NCBI RefSeq assembly: GCF_002563955.1
Contig: NZ_PDJE01000001.1
Location: 930,001 to 994,000 of the forward strand
DNA from: Paramicrobacterium agarici
GTDB taxonomy: Bacteria; Actinomycetota; Actinomycetes; Actinomycetales; Microbacteriaceae
Direction: 5' to 3'
Length of the DNA: 64,000 nt
Both the position numbers and the translations under genes were made by a program. The notes under the pieces were generated by a model. It did not search any database, had not been told where the DNA came from, and saw nothing but the letters and a program-made list of their open reading frames with translations. The stretch's first letter is position 1. Each line of letters begins with the position of its first letter. Shown here piece by piece: positions 26,039 through 34,447 of this stretch.

Positions 26039-26751
26039 GCACACGAAGGATGCTGGTTGTCGGAGCCCACAGTGCGGACTTTGTCTGGCGCGCAGCCGGC
26101 GCCATCGCCAAGCACACTGAAGCGGGTGGAGAGGCGCGCGTTGTCTCGCTGTCGTACGGAGAGCGCGGCGAGTCGGGCGAGCTTTGGAAGATTCCGGGGC
26201 AGACGGAGCAGAACGTCAAGAAGCATCGGCACGCCGAAGCCACGGAGGCAGCCGCAGCCGTCGGAGCGAGCTTCGAGTCCCTAGATCTCGGCGACTACCC
26301 ACTCAACGTTGATCAAGCCGGAGTCGATCGACTCGCAGAGTTTATGCGCGACTACGCGCCGGACGTCGTGCTCACGCACGCAGACAAAGATCCGTTCAAC
26401 CCCGATCACCCGGTCGCGTATGCCGTCGTTGCCAAGGCGCGTCTTCTGACGGCCGGCGCCGTTGTCGAGGCGGGCTTCCGAACAGCGCCGCCGAGCGAGT
26501 TTCTCGTCTTCGAGCCACATCAGCCCGACCTCTGTGGTTTCGTCCCGTCGGTATTCGTCGATATCACGAGCGTGTTCGAGAAGAAGAAGCAGGCGATGTC
26601 TGCGATGAAGGCGCAGTCCTATCTGCAGCAGTACTATGCAGAGCGCGCTGAGCACCGCGGAAATCACGCTCGCAAGGTCACCGGCAACAAAGAGATTCGC
26701 CAGGCAGAGGCGTTCCAGCGCATCGTGCCCAACGTCGTCACTGGGCTCTGA
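26035..26751 (+). CDS. PIG-L family protein, 4-oxalomesaconate hydratase-like
   Basis: A 238-aa PIG-L/LmbE fold protein. The metal motif, AHPDD in deacetylases, is AHSADFVWRAAG here. This matches the form I recall for GalB-type 4-oxalomesaconate hydratases rather than mycothiol deacetylases. The second motif, THADKDPFNPDHPVAY, supplies the His. With an RraA aldolase in the same regulon, the two would convert 4-oxalomesaconate to pyruvate and oxaloacetate. The assignment depends on remembered family features and context. Confidence 0.72.
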   Translation: MSTRRMLVVGAHSADFVWRAAGAIAKHTEAGGEARVVSLSYGERGESGELWKIPGQTEQNVKKHRHAEATEAAAAVGASFESLDLGDYPLNVDQAGVDRLAEFMRDYAPDVVLTHADKDPFNPDHPVAYAVVAKARLLTAGAVVEAGFRTAPPSEFLVFEPHQPDLCGFVPSVFVDITSVFEKKKQAMSAMKAQSYLQQYYAERAEHRGNHARKVTGNKEIRQAEAFQRIVPNVVTGL

Positions 26752-26773
26752 TCGCGCTTAGTCCAACGGCCGA

Positions 26774-26811
26774 AACAGCTCCGCCACGTGTCAGGACGTG
26801 ACGGAGCTGTT
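26774..26811. terminator. Bidirectional hairpin terminator
   Basis: AACAGCTCCG pairs with CGGAGCTGTT (26802-26811), then one mismatch and five more pairs (CACGT/ACGTG) around a 6-nt loop. It lies between convergent genes ending at 26751 and 26824. Confidence 0.7.
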
Positions 26812-26823
26812 GCGCAGTGAGCG

Positions 26824-27885
26824 TTACGCCGCCGACCACCCTCCGTCAGACGGAAGCACGACACCGTTGAGGTTCACGCCGTCGTCACTGAGGAGGAAGG
26901 TGATGGATGCTGCAAGGGCGCTAGCCTCGACAGCATCCGTCATCACCGCCATGCCCTTTCGCATGCGTGCCTCACCGAGAGGCGACGCGAACCGCGCTTC
27001 GATGTTGGTGATGACGCCTCCCGGCGCGACCGCGTTGATGCGCAGGCCGAGCGGGCCGTACATGTAGGCGCTGCTCTTGGTGAGGCCGATCACCGCGTGC
27101 TTCGATGCCGTGTATGCCGCTCCCGCCGCCGAACCGCGCAGCCCGGCCTCCGACGCGATGTTGACGATCGTCCCGGTCGCGCGCGGCAGCATGTGGGGAA
27201 CGACCGCTCGCATGAGCTTCATGGTGCCGTCGACGTTGACGCGGAAGACGCGCTGCCACACGGCATCCGTCAGCTCGCCGACGGGCGTCATGTCGTCCAT
27301 GATCCCTGCGATGTTCGCGAGACCGTCGATCGTGTCACCCGCGGCCGCGACGATCGACTGCACGTCGGCGTCATCGGCGATGTCGGCTCCCACTGCCACG
27401 ATGTCGGCATCGGGCAGCTCGGCGACCAGTCCGTCAAGGCGGTCGGCCGCGATGTCGACGGCGATGACGCGGCCTCCTTCGCGCGCAATTCGCGACGCTG
27501 TCGCCTTGCCGATTCCGGAGCCCGCGCCTGTGACGATGATCGTCTTGCCGGCGAAACGGCCTTCGGTGATGCGCTCCGACCATGCCGGGATGGGCACGGC
27601 GGGCTCGTCGACGGCAGGCTCAGAGCTGGATGCTGTTGCAGCATCCTCTTCGGGAATCTCACCCGCTTCGATGCGGCGAACGAGCTCGGTGACGAGCTCT
27701 GCGGGGAATGCGCCCTTGCTGAGCTCGACCATGCGCTCGAGAGGCATGCTGCGCACGGGGCGGAGTGCGTCTGCGGTCTGGCCGGACTCGGCGAGAACGG
27801 CGCGGAGCACGGGGCCGCCTGCTGGGTGGGCCAGCCACTCGCCAATTGTCGATTGCGAACTGAGGGGGGTGGAGTTCTGGGGCAT
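26824..27885 (-). CDS. SDR family oxidoreductase with an extra N-terminal domain
   Basis: A 353-aa protein. Residues about 105-353 form a classical short-chain dehydrogenase: TGAGSGIG, NIAG, then YTASKHAVIGLT with catalytic Tyr and Lys, and NAVAPGGVITNI. The first 85 residues (STIGEWLAHPAGGPVLRAVL, then MPLERMVELSKGAFPAELV) are not SDR. They resemble the short helical module at the C-terminus of actinobacterial GH3 beta-glucosidases, joined by an Ala/Ser/Glu-rich linker. The ATG at 27885 was chosen over the longer reading, which would begin 57 nt further upstream. Function unknown beyond alcohol/ketone redox chemistry. Confidence 0.85.
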   Translation of the reverse strand: MPQNSTPLSSQSTIGEWLAHPAGGPVLRAVLAESGQTADALRPVRSMPLERMVELSKGAFPAELVTELVRRIEAGEIPEEDAATASSSEPAVDEPAVPIPAWSERITEGRFAGKTIIVTGAGSGIGKATASRIAREGGRVIAVDIAADRLDGLVAELPDADIVAVGADIADDADVQSIVAAAGDTIDGLANIAGIMDDMTPVGELTDAVWQRVFRVNVDGTMKLMRAVVPHMLPRATGTIVNIASEAGLRGSAAGAAYTASKHAVIGLTKSSAYMYGPLGLRINAVAPGGVITNIEARFASPLGEARMRKGMAVMTDAVEASALAASITFLLSDDGVNLNGVVLPSDGGWSAA

Positions 27886-28110
27886 GGGTGCCTGGCTTTC
27901 CGTCGGATGGTGAGCGGCGCGCTGGTCGCCACCGGATAACACTGTCCGGTATCAGCGTAACTCTGTTCTGGCGGATTGCGGCTGAGAGTTTGCGGAGTCG
28001 CCGGGTGCGGAGCGGTTGCTGCAGGCTCGGATCTATGGGTGGACAACGAGGGATCAAGATCGTTGACTGAAGACGCAAGTGACACCGACGACCCGAGCAA
28101 GGAGTGCAGC

Positions 28111-28437
28111 ATGGCAGCATCCGTTCCCGAACCCGTTCAGTCGTTCATCGACACTGTCAACGCGCATGACGAGGATGGTTTTCTCGACGCCTTCACGCGC
28201 GATGGTTTCGTCGACGACTGGGGCAGAATCTTCACGGGTCGCGATGAGATCAAAGCATGGAGCGACAAGGAGTTCATTGGCGCCACCGGTGTGCTCACTC
28301 CCGACGAGGTCGCGGAGCAGGGAAGCGCGATCACCGTCATCGGAGACTGGGCAAGCACCTGGGCGAATGGGCGAAGCAGCTTCACCTTTCAGGTTGATGG
28401 CGACAAGATCACGTCGATGACGATTCGCGAGGGCTGA
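28111..28437 (+). CDS. SnoaL-like / NTF2-fold protein
   Basis: A 108-aa cone-fold (NTF2-like) protein: VQSFIDTVNAHDEDGFLDAF and a terminal IREG typical of SnoaL-like domains. Members are small isomerases, hydrolases or stress-related binding proteins; no catalytic assignment can be made here. CAAGGAG lies 8 nt before the ATG. It stands alone between the divergent SDR gene and a toxin-antitoxin pair. Confidence 0.7.
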   Translation: MAASVPEPVQSFIDTVNAHDEDGFLDAFTRDGFVDDWGRIFTGRDEIKAWSDKEFIGATGVLTPDEVAEQGSAITVIGDWASTWANGRSSFTFQVDGDKITSMTIREG

Positions 28438-28497
28438 GCGCAATAGATGAAGTGCGCGAATCCTGGCGAGGGGGAGCGCGTACCGCAATTGAGGTAA

Positions 28498-28516
28498 ACT
28501 TAGCCTGATGACTTAG
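28498..28516. promoter_or_regulatory. Candidate operator of the Phd/VapC pair
   Basis: ACTTAG occurs twice at a 13-bp spacing (28498 and 28511) in a short AT-rich patch 27 nt before the antitoxin start; GACT-T-AGTC at 28510-28518 is palindromic. Likely autoregulatory site. Confidence 0.4.
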
Positions 28517-28542
28517 TCCACGGGGACGTCTGGGAGGCGGAA

Positions 28543-28773
28543 ATGGAAGCTGTCGTGAATGTCCATGTTGCCAAGACGCAGCTGTCACGGCTGCTCGAGC
28601 GGGCACATGCCGGCGAGGAGATCGTCTTGGCGAAATCCGGTAAGCCGTATGCGCGGCTTGTGCCGCTTGCGCCGATCGAGGGGAAACGCGTACCCGGCGG
28701 ATTGGAAGGCCAGGTCGACGATAGCTTCTTTGAGGACCTGCCTGAATCTGAGCTCGCCGCGTGGAACAACTGA
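28543..28773 (+). CDS. Antitoxin, Phd/YefM type
   Basis: A 76-aa antitoxin. The N-terminal DNA-binding fold is typical: VNVHVAKTQLSRLLERAHAG, then EEIVLAKSGKPYARLVPL. The C-terminal part (DDSFFEDLPESELAAW) is the toxin-binding tail. The stop codon overlaps the toxin start in TGATG. GGGAGG precedes the ATG. Confidence 0.88.
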   Translation: MEAVVNVHVAKTQLSRLLERAHAGEEIVLAKSGKPYARLVPLAPIEGKRVPGGLEGQVDDSFFEDLPESELAAWNN

Positions 28774-29162
28774 TGCAGGGCTTCCTCATCGACACGCACG
28801 TTCTGCTGTGGTGGTTCACGAACGATGACCGGCTCTCAGCGACAGCGCACAGCATTATTGAGGATCAGTCGAACGTTGTCTATGCCAGCGCCGCAAGTGC
28901 GTGGGAGGTTGCGACGAAGTCTCGTCTCGGCAAGCTGTCCGGCGTACCGAAGGTGACCGAGATGTTCGGCGAGCTGGCCGCGAAGCATGGATTCAGTCAT
29001 CTACCCATCACCCATCGCCATGCGCTGCTCGCCGGAGGGCTTGAGGCTCCGCATCGAGATCCGTTCGACAGAATGCTCGCCGCTCAGAGTCTGATCGAGG
29101 GCCTTCCTCTCGTCAGTCGGGACCGGACCTTCGCAGGGTTCGACATCGAGGCTGTCTGGTAA
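28773..29162 (+). CDS. PIN-domain toxin, VapC type
   Basis: A 129-aa PIN ribonuclease. The acidic residues expected for Mg binding are present: Asp in LIDTHVLLWW, Glu in SAWEVATKSRLGK, Asp in HRDPFDRMLAAQ and Asp in LVSRDRTF. The ATG at 28773 overlaps the antitoxin stop; a GTG 12 nt upstream is possible. VapC toxins usually cut tRNA or rRNA; the target here is unknown. Confidence 0.88.
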   Translation: MQGFLIDTHVLLWWFTNDDRLSATAHSIIEDQSNVVYASAASAWEVATKSRLGKLSGVPKVTEMFGELAAKHGFSHLPITHRHALLAGGLEAPHRDPFDRMLAAQSLIEGLPLVSRDRTFAGFDIEAVW

Positions 29163-29186
29163 GGGCCGCAACAATAACGCCGCGTG

Positions 29187-29438
29187 TCATGCGTCTTCCG
29201 GTGCGAGGTCGCCCTCCCCCTCGTCTCCGAGGTCGGCGATCACGGGATCGACACCCTGTGTCTCTGGTCGCACCATCGTTCGGGGCGGATCTTCTGCGGG
29301 GATCTCGCCGTCGGTGCGCTCCCACTCCTGCTGTGCAGCGTCGTCCTGCGCGCCCGTTGACGTCGCATCGTCGTCGCGCAGCGGCTGAACAGCGTCGGCA
29401 TCACCCGAGGGGGAAACAGCATCCGGTGTAGAGTTCAT
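29187..29438 (-). CDS. Small acidic hypothetical protein
   Basis: An 83-aa protein rich in Asp, Glu, Ala and Pro, with no hydrophobic segment and probably disordered. It is supported by a strong GAAGGAGGAG site before the ATG. The TMVRPETQGVDPVIADLGDE stretch looks conserved in character. I do not recognise a function. Confidence 0.6.
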   Translation of the reverse strand: MNSTPDAVSPSGDADAVQPLRDDDATSTGAQDDAAQQEWERTDGEIPAEDPPRTMVRPETQGVDPVIADLGDEGEGDLAPEDA

Positions 29439-29697
29439 GGCTCCTCCTTCGTCTTCGTGACGGCCGCAAAATCCGTTCCGTCACCGCCCACTCTGAACGC
29501 CGGGCGGCGTACCGTTCAGGGGGTTGAATATGCGCATCGTGCGGGCTAGAGTGCCTCGGATTCGAGCGAGCTACGCTTGTCGCCGCTCCTGGATTTCAAC
29601 GCGCGACGGTAGCGGAACTCCGTAGGCGACGCCCGCGAGGGTGAGAGCGATCGCGATTCGGTATCTCTGAGGCACGACGAGAGAGTGTCGAACTCGC

Positions 29698-29714
29698 GTG
29701 AACGAACGGTGAAC
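29698..29714. promoter_or_regulatory. Candidate PHO box 1
   Basis: Read on the minus strand, GTTCAC occurs twice at an 11-nt spacing (29714-29709 and 29703-29698). This is the direct-repeat form of PhoP boxes in actinobacteria. It lies about 170 bp upstream of a secreted phosphatase gene. Confidence 0.5.
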
Positions 29715-29778
29715 CCGTCAGCTGCCCGCGAGAGAGACGAGGGTCGAGCAGCTCGCGTTTGGCCGATGGGCCCCTTTC

Positions 29779-29800
29779 GTTCACGTTCATGTCATTCAGC
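29779..29800 (+). promoter_or_regulatory. Candidate PHO box 2
   Basis: GTTCACGTTCA followed by TGTCATTCAGC gives two 11-nt PhoP-like repeat units, 76 nt before the phosphatase start at 29876. Otherwise the 437-bp gap 29439-29875 holds no ORF I can support. Confidence 0.5.
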
Positions 29801-29875
29801 CTCCATACGGTTTCTCGGTGGGTCCCAGACGGGATCCAAGGCCGCGGCCGCCCCGGCCGACAACGTGGAGGAAGA

Positions 29876-32278
29876 ATGACCGCACCGCACACAGCGGTTC
29901 CGCGCACGAGAGCATCGCACCGCTCTCGACGCACCATCGCGACAGCCAGCGCAACAGCCCTGCTGGCGACACTGTTTGGCACGTCGGCAGCCACAGCATT
30001 CGCCGCCGAGCCGCCCGAGAGTTACATCGATACAGCATCCACCGTGTGGAGCTACTCCGACAACGACACCGACCCGGCAGCAGGATCTGACGATCGGCTC
30101 TCGTGGACCACAGCCGCCTTCGACGATGCAGAGTGGAAGACCGCGACGGGCCCGTTCGGCGCAAAGAACGGCGAGGCCGACGGCATCGGCACAGACTTTC
30201 CGATCACAACGCTGCTGAACCAATATGTCGACGGTGAGGCCGCGCCGAACGTGCGCACCTTCCACTTCCGCACCGCCATCGACATCAGCGCAGACGAGCT
30301 CACCGAGCTGACGAGCCTCACCGGCACGGTGACCTACGACGATGCGATTCAGATCTTCGTCAACGGCACACAGGTGGCTGGCTTCGTCGACGACAAGGTG
30401 GATGCTGCGCCCGAGGCCGAGCGCAACCTGATGTATGCGGGCGACAGCAACGGGTCGCCGCTCACCTCCAACTTCACGGTCCCGGTTGACGTGCTCCATG
30501 ACGGCGCGAACACGGTGGCCGTGGCCCTCTACCAAGACCGCGACACCAGCTCGGACATCTACTTCGACATGAGCGCGCTCGCCCCCACCGTCGTTCCCGA
30601 GCACGCGAGCTTCGACAACCTCGTCATGACGATCGGCAGCGACGAAAGCTCACGCAACCTGACCTGGTACACCGATGTCAACGAGGCGCAGTTCGTGCAG
30701 TACGCCGTGGCACCGGCATCCGGCTCTGAATTCCCCACCGACAGCGCGATGACCGTCGAAGCCTCGGGAGGCGAGACGACGAGCGGCGAGCAGAACCGTC
30801 GCGCCGCCCTCGAGGGGCTGAGCGAGAACACGACCTACGTGTACCGCGTCGGCAGCGATGCACTCGGCTGGTCCGATGTCGAGACGTTCAGCACAGCCGA
30901 CTTCTCGGGCGACTACAACTTCTTGTTCTTCGGTGACCCGCAGATCGGAGCCTCGGGCAACGTCGAGTCCGACCGTATCGGCTGGCAAGACACCCTCGAC
31001 GTGGCGCTCGAGCAGTTCCCCCAGAGCGAGATGCTCTTCTCGGCCGGCGACCAGGTCAACACGGCGTCAAGCGAGAACGAGTACGACGCGTTCCTGTCGC
31101 CGCAGCAGATGCAGCAGATTCCCGTCGTGCCCGTCAACGGCAACCACGACGTGGGATCGAAGGCCTACGAGCAGCACTACACGACGCCGAACCTCGACAC
31201 CGAAGCCGGCGCCGCGCTGAGCGACTCATCGTCGGGCGGCGACTACTGGTTCATGTTCAAGGGCGTGCTCTACATGGTCATCAACTCGAACAACCCCGAC
31301 ATCGACGCGCACGAGCAGTTTCTGCGCGACGTCGTCGCCGAACAGGGTGACAAGGCGCGCTGGTCAGTCGTCGCGTTCCACCACTCGATCTACTCAGTTG
31401 CCGCGCACGTGAACGACTCCAACATCATCTCGATGCGCAACGAACTGCCCACGCTCATCAGCGACCTCGATGTCGACCTCGTGCTGCAGGGTCACGACCA
31501 CAGCTACACGCGCAGTTACCTCATCAACGACGGCGAGCTCGCGAACCCCGACGAGACAGCGGCCTCGAACGAGGTCGTCGCGGGTGAGGGCGACGTGCTC
31601 TACGTCACGGCGAACTCTGCAAGCGGCTCGAAGTACTACGACGTTCAGGCTCCTGACGCCTGGTACGCCTCCGTCATCAACCAAGAGAAGGTGCGCAACT
31701 ACACAAATATCGAGGTCACAGACGACGCCATCACCATCACCACCTACCGCAGCGAGCAGACGAACGCGCGTGCGGCCGTGAATAGTGTGGTCGACGAGGT
31801 GACGCTCATGCGTGAAGACACCGAAGCTCCGCAGCTGACGGTGCCCGAATCTGGCGAGGTGCAGCGGGGTGCCGACTTCGATCCGATGGCCGGCGTGAGC
31901 GCCGTTGATGCACGCGATGGCGACGTGACGAATGCTGTCACGGTGACAGGCAGCGTCGACACGGCGACCCTCGGCACGTACTCGCTTGAGTACAGCGTCA
32001 CGGATGCTGCGGGCAACACGCAGACCGCCACGCGCGAGGTGACTGTTGTCGCCGCGGGCGCCGCAACCGGGCCTGGATCAGAGCCCGGCGACGGACCGGG
32101 AGCCGGTTCAGGTGACGACGCAGCTCCCGGCGGATCAACCGACGACGCAAGCGGCGAGCTGCCGTTCACGGGGGCCGACGCCCTGCCCGGTCTGATCGCC
32201 GCGGCGCTTCTTGTGATGCTCGGCACCGGGCTCGCGGTCACTGCGGCCGTGCGTCGCCGTCGCGAGCAGAACGCGTAA
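29876..32278 (+). CDS. Secreted, LPXTG-anchored metallophosphoesterase (purple acid phosphatase-like)
   Basis: An 800-aa surface protein. A signal peptide (hydrophobic stretch about residues 20-43, ending TAFAAEPPE) is followed by a beta-sandwich domain, then a fibronectin-like N-terminal purple acid phosphatase domain (SSRNLTWYTDVNEAQFVQY). The phosphoesterase core has all metal motifs: GDPQIG, AGDQVN, NGNHD, FHHSIYS and GHDHSY. An Ig-like DUF5011 domain follows (DTEAPQLTV to TREVTV), then a Gly/Ser/Pro linker. The end is a sortase signal, LPFTG, a hydrophobic helix and RRRREQNA. PHO-box-like repeats upstream suggest induction by phosphate starvation. GAGGAAGA precedes the ATG. Confidence 0.92.
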   Translation: MTAPHTAVPRTRASHRSRRTIATASATALLATLFGTSAATAFAAEPPESYIDTASTVWSYSDNDTDPAAGSDDRLSWTTAAFDDAEWKTATGPFGAKNGEADGIGTDFPITTLLNQYVDGEAAPNVRTFHFRTAIDISADELTELTSLTGTVTYDDAIQIFVNGTQVAGFVDDKVDAAPEAERNLMYAGDSNGSPLTSNFTVPVDVLHDGANTVAVALYQDRDTSSDIYFDMSALAPTVVPEHASFDNLVMTIGSDESSRNLTWYTDVNEAQFVQYAVAPASGSEFPTDSAMTVEASGGETTSGEQNRRAALEGLSENTTYVYRVGSDALGWSDVETFSTADFSGDYNFLFFGDPQIGASGNVESDRIGWQDTLDVALEQFPQSEMLFSAGDQVNTASSENEYDAFLSPQQMQQIPVVPVNGNHDVGSKAYEQHYTTPNLDTEAGAALSDSSSGGDYWFMFKGVLYMVINSNNPDIDAHEQFLRDVVAEQGDKARWSVVAFHHSIYSVAAHVNDSNIISMRNELPTLISDLDVDLVLQGHDHSYTRSYLINDGELANPDETAASNEVVAGEGDVLYVTANSASGSKYYDVQAPDAWYASVINQEKVRNYTNIEVTDDAITITTYRSEQTNARAAVNSVVDEVTLMREDTEAPQLTVPESGEVQRGADFDPMAGVSAVDARDGDVTNAVTVTGSVDTATLGTYSLEYSVTDAAGNTQTATREVTVVAAGAATGPGSEPGDGPGAGSGDDAAPGGSTDDASGELPFTGADALPGLIAAALLVMLGTGLAVTAAVRRRREQNA

Positions 32279-32280
32279 AA

Positions 32281-32328
32281 CACGGGGGCGGCTGGTGTCG
32301 GCTCACCGTCGGCGCCGGCCGCCCCGTG
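32281..32328 (+). terminator. GC-rich hairpin terminator
   Basis: CACGGGGGCGGC pairs with GCCGCCCCGTG (32318-32328) with one bulged G, 2 nt after the phosphatase stop codon. Confidence 0.55.
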
Positions 32329-32353
32329 CATTCCAGCGATGATCGGAGAACCT

Positions 32354-32983
32354 GTGTCCCCTCTCACACGCATCGGCGCGGCGGCGCTCGTGCTCGCCGC
32401 CGCGTTGACGGCGACCGCGTGCACGACCACCGGCCAGGCGAGTGACCACGCTGCGACATCACAGGTGCCCGGTGCTAGCGGCTCTTCCGAGCCGAGTGCG
32501 GAGCCGTCGCCGGGGAGCACGATGCCCGTCCCCGAGAACCTGCCGGCAGTCGCGCCAGGACTCGACATTGCACTTGTCGTCTCTGCTAGCCCGGGCACTG
32601 AGATTCCGGATGCTGTCACGGCGGCCGCCACCGAGATCGACGCCACGGTGGACGTCATCAGCTCTGAGCCGTCGAACGTCATCGACGGGCTCGTCGCCGC
32701 GGCAGAGGGCGCCGACGTTGTGTTGATGACCGGAGCCGACCTTCTCGTGAGTGTTGACGCGGTGTCGTCGCAAATGCTCGACACGCAGTTCCTCATCATC
32801 GGCGCGCAGCTGCCCGAACCGACGGGCAACGTCACGGCGGTCGTGTGGCGCGGGGCTAACGCGCGAACGGCCGGCGCGGCAGCATCCGCTGATCTTGTCG
32901 ATCGGCTGCCCGCAGCACTGCGAGCAGGGCTGGCGATGATCGGCGACGGCAGTGCCGGAATGGTCTACGAACTTCCCGAGTGA
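32354..32983 (+). CDS. Lipoprotein, possibly periplasmic-binding fold (BMP-like)
   Basis: A 209-aa lipoprotein when started at the GTG at 32354 (GGAGA upstream). The signal peptide ends in LTATAC with the lipidated Cys at residue 24. A Ser/Pro/Glu-rich linker leads to about 145 residues with alternating strands and helices (LDIALVVSASPG, then GLVAAAEGADVVLMTG). This looks like one lobe of a basic-membrane-protein/PBP type I fold. It is shorter than transport binding proteins and has no ABC partner nearby. Function unknown. Confidence 0.7.
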   Translation: MSPLTRIGAAALVLAAALTATACTTTGQASDHAATSQVPGASGSSEPSAEPSPGSTMPVPENLPAVAPGLDIALVVSASPGTEIPDAVTAAATEIDATVDVISSEPSNVIDGLVAAAEGADVVLMTGADLLVSVDAVSSQMLDTQFLIIGAQLPEPTGNVTAVVWRGANARTAGAAASADLVDRLPAALRAGLAMIGDGSAGMVYELPE

Positions 32984-33114
32984 TCCCGCCGCTGTCGCCC
33001 TGCTGCGCGGATCCCACGTCGCGTGCGGCGCGTGAGTCCGCAGTGCGGTGACGATTCGCCCCGTACACCGCTGTGCGCTAATGTTTAGGGCACGAAGCAT
33101 TTACGAGGAGTGAC

Positions 33115-33327
33115 ATGGGCGAGCGTTTTTGGCGTTTCTATGAGCTGATGAACCGCGGCATCCGCACGTTCACGGGCCCCGCGCAGATCGGCGCCGGCTA
33201 CGCCGAGGGTCCCGATGTGAGACCGGCGGACCCCGCGTGCCCCATGTGCTCCAAACTCATGTCTCTGCACACCATCAGGCGCAGCAACGACCAGTACCAC
33301 GCGACACGAGTGCTGTGCCCGCGATGA
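33115..33327 (+). CDS. Small CxxC protein
   Basis: A 70-aa protein with CPMC at about residues 42-45 and a last Cys at 69, a possible partial zinc site. The opening MGERFWRFYELMNRGIRTFT is aromatic and basic. ACGAGGAG precedes the ATG and the stop overlaps the MarR start (ATGA), so it is a real coupled gene. Function unknown. Confidence 0.7.
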   Translation: MGERFWRFYELMNRGIRTFTGPAQIGAGYAEGPDVRPADPACPMCSKLMSLHTIRRSNDQYHATRVLCPR

Positions 33328-33821
33328 ACGACGCCGGTACGACCCAGGATGCTGCCGCGGACGCTGTACCGACAGCATCCACTGGTGCTGACCCGCTCGC
33401 CCTCGAGAGCCAACTGTGCTTCGCGCTCGCCGTGGCGTCGCGCACGGTCATCGACGCGTATCGCTCCGAGCTGGAGCCGCTCAATCTCACACACCCGCAG
33501 TACCTCGTCATGCTCGCCCTGTGGGAGCACCGTTCGCTCTCGCTGACCCGGCTCGGCGAACTGCTGATGCTCGAGCGGGCGACGCTGTCACCCATGGTCA
33601 AGCGCCTTGAACGGCTCGGCTACGTCCATCGTGCGCGAAACCCGCACGATGAGCGGCAGCTCGCGATTGAACTGACGGAGGAGGGGCGGGCTCTGCGCGA
33701 GCGGGCGCAACAGGTTCCCGTCGCCATGATGCAGAAGTTTCAGATGACGCCGTCAGACGTCGAGGCCCTGCGCGACGCCGTGAGCGGTGTGATCGCGGCA
33801 GCGAGCCCGGCTTCGCGGTGA
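33324..33821 (+). CDS. MarR family regulator, OhrR-like
   Basis: A 165-aa winged-helix regulator. After a 25-residue Ala/Thr-rich lead it shows LESQLCFALAVASRTVIDAY; the Cys in this position is the peroxide-sensing residue of OhrR proteins. The DNA-binding part is LTRLGELLMLERATLSPMVK followed by RLERLGYVHRARNPHDERQ. An OsmC/Ohr-like gene exists at 49804-50364 but is not adjacent. The target is unknown. Confidence 0.87.
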   Translation: MNDAGTTQDAAADAVPTASTGADPLALESQLCFALAVASRTVIDAYRSELEPLNLTHPQYLVMLALWEHRSLSLTRLGELLMLERATLSPMVKRLERLGYVHRARNPHDERQLAIELTEEGRALRERAQQVPVAMMQKFQMTPSDVEALRDAVSGVIAAASPASR

Positions 33822-33825
33822 CCGC

Positions 33826-34434
33826 TCAGCGGGGCCACACACCTGAGCTGCCGCGACGGTGACTATCGACGAGGTGCGTGTCGACAATGCCGACGGCCTC
33901 CATCAGCGCGAACATCGTCGTCGGACCGACAAACCTGAAACCGCGTTTGCGCAGCGCCTTCGACAGCGCAATCGACTCAGAACTCGTCGTGGGGACCTCA
34001 GCGGGAGTGCGCGGTTCCGGCGTCTCGACCGGCTGAAACGACCACACGAAATCGACGAGGCTGCCCTCGTCGCGAAGCTCGATCGTCGCTCGGGCGTTGC
34101 CGATGGTCGCGAGAATCTTCGCCCGATTGCGCACGATGCCGGCGTCGGCGAGCAGACGATCGATGTCGCGGTCGTCGAAGGCGGCAACAGCATCCGGATC
34201 GAAACCGGCGAATGCCGCGCGAAACGCCGGACGCTTGCGCAGGATCGTCGCCCACGAGAGACCTGACTGGAACGCCTCAAGACTGATGCGCTCGAACAGT
34301 CCCCGTTCGTCGCGCACCGGCATGCCCCACTCGGTGTCGTAGTACTCGCGCATGAGGTCGTCTGCGGCAGCCCACATCGGACGTACCAGCCCATCGTCGC
34401 CACGCACGGTGCCGTGTGTCATCTCGGTTGCCAT
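33826..34434 (-). CDS. tag: DNA-3-methyladenine glycosylase I
   Basis: Removes 3-methyladenine from alkylated DNA. The 202-aa protein has the Tag fold: YYDTEWGMPVRDERGLFERI, then LEAFQSGLSWATILRKRPAF and AGIVRNRAKI, and the C-terminal HLVDSHRRG. The N-terminal Cys of the zinc site in E. coli Tag (RCxW) is replaced by RPMW, so the zinc snap is probably absent. Expression looks leaderless (TAGCAT 7 nt before the ATG). The Ogt gene lies just upstream. Confidence 0.9.
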   Translation of the reverse strand: MATEMTHGTVRGDDGLVRPMWAAADDLMREYYDTEWGMPVRDERGLFERISLEAFQSGLSWATILRKRPAFRAAFAGFDPDAVAAFDDRDIDRLLADAGIVRNRAKILATIGNARATIELRDEGSLVDFVWSFQPVETPEPRTPAEVPTTSSESIALSKALRKRGFRFVGPTTMFALMEAVGIVDTHLVDSHRRGSSGVWPR

Positions 34435-34441
34435 GCGTGAG

Positions 34442-34447
34442 ATGCTA
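34442..34447 (-). promoter_or_regulatory. -10 box of leaderless tag
   Basis: TAGCAT on the minus strand, 7 nt before the ATG at 34434, with no Shine-Dalgarno sequence. Confidence 0.5.

Noticed and set aside
26035..26751. PIG-L protein as mycothiol deacetylase (MshB/Mca)
   Set aside because: The metal motif reads AHSAD rather than AHPDD, and neighbours are catabolic rather than thiol-related.
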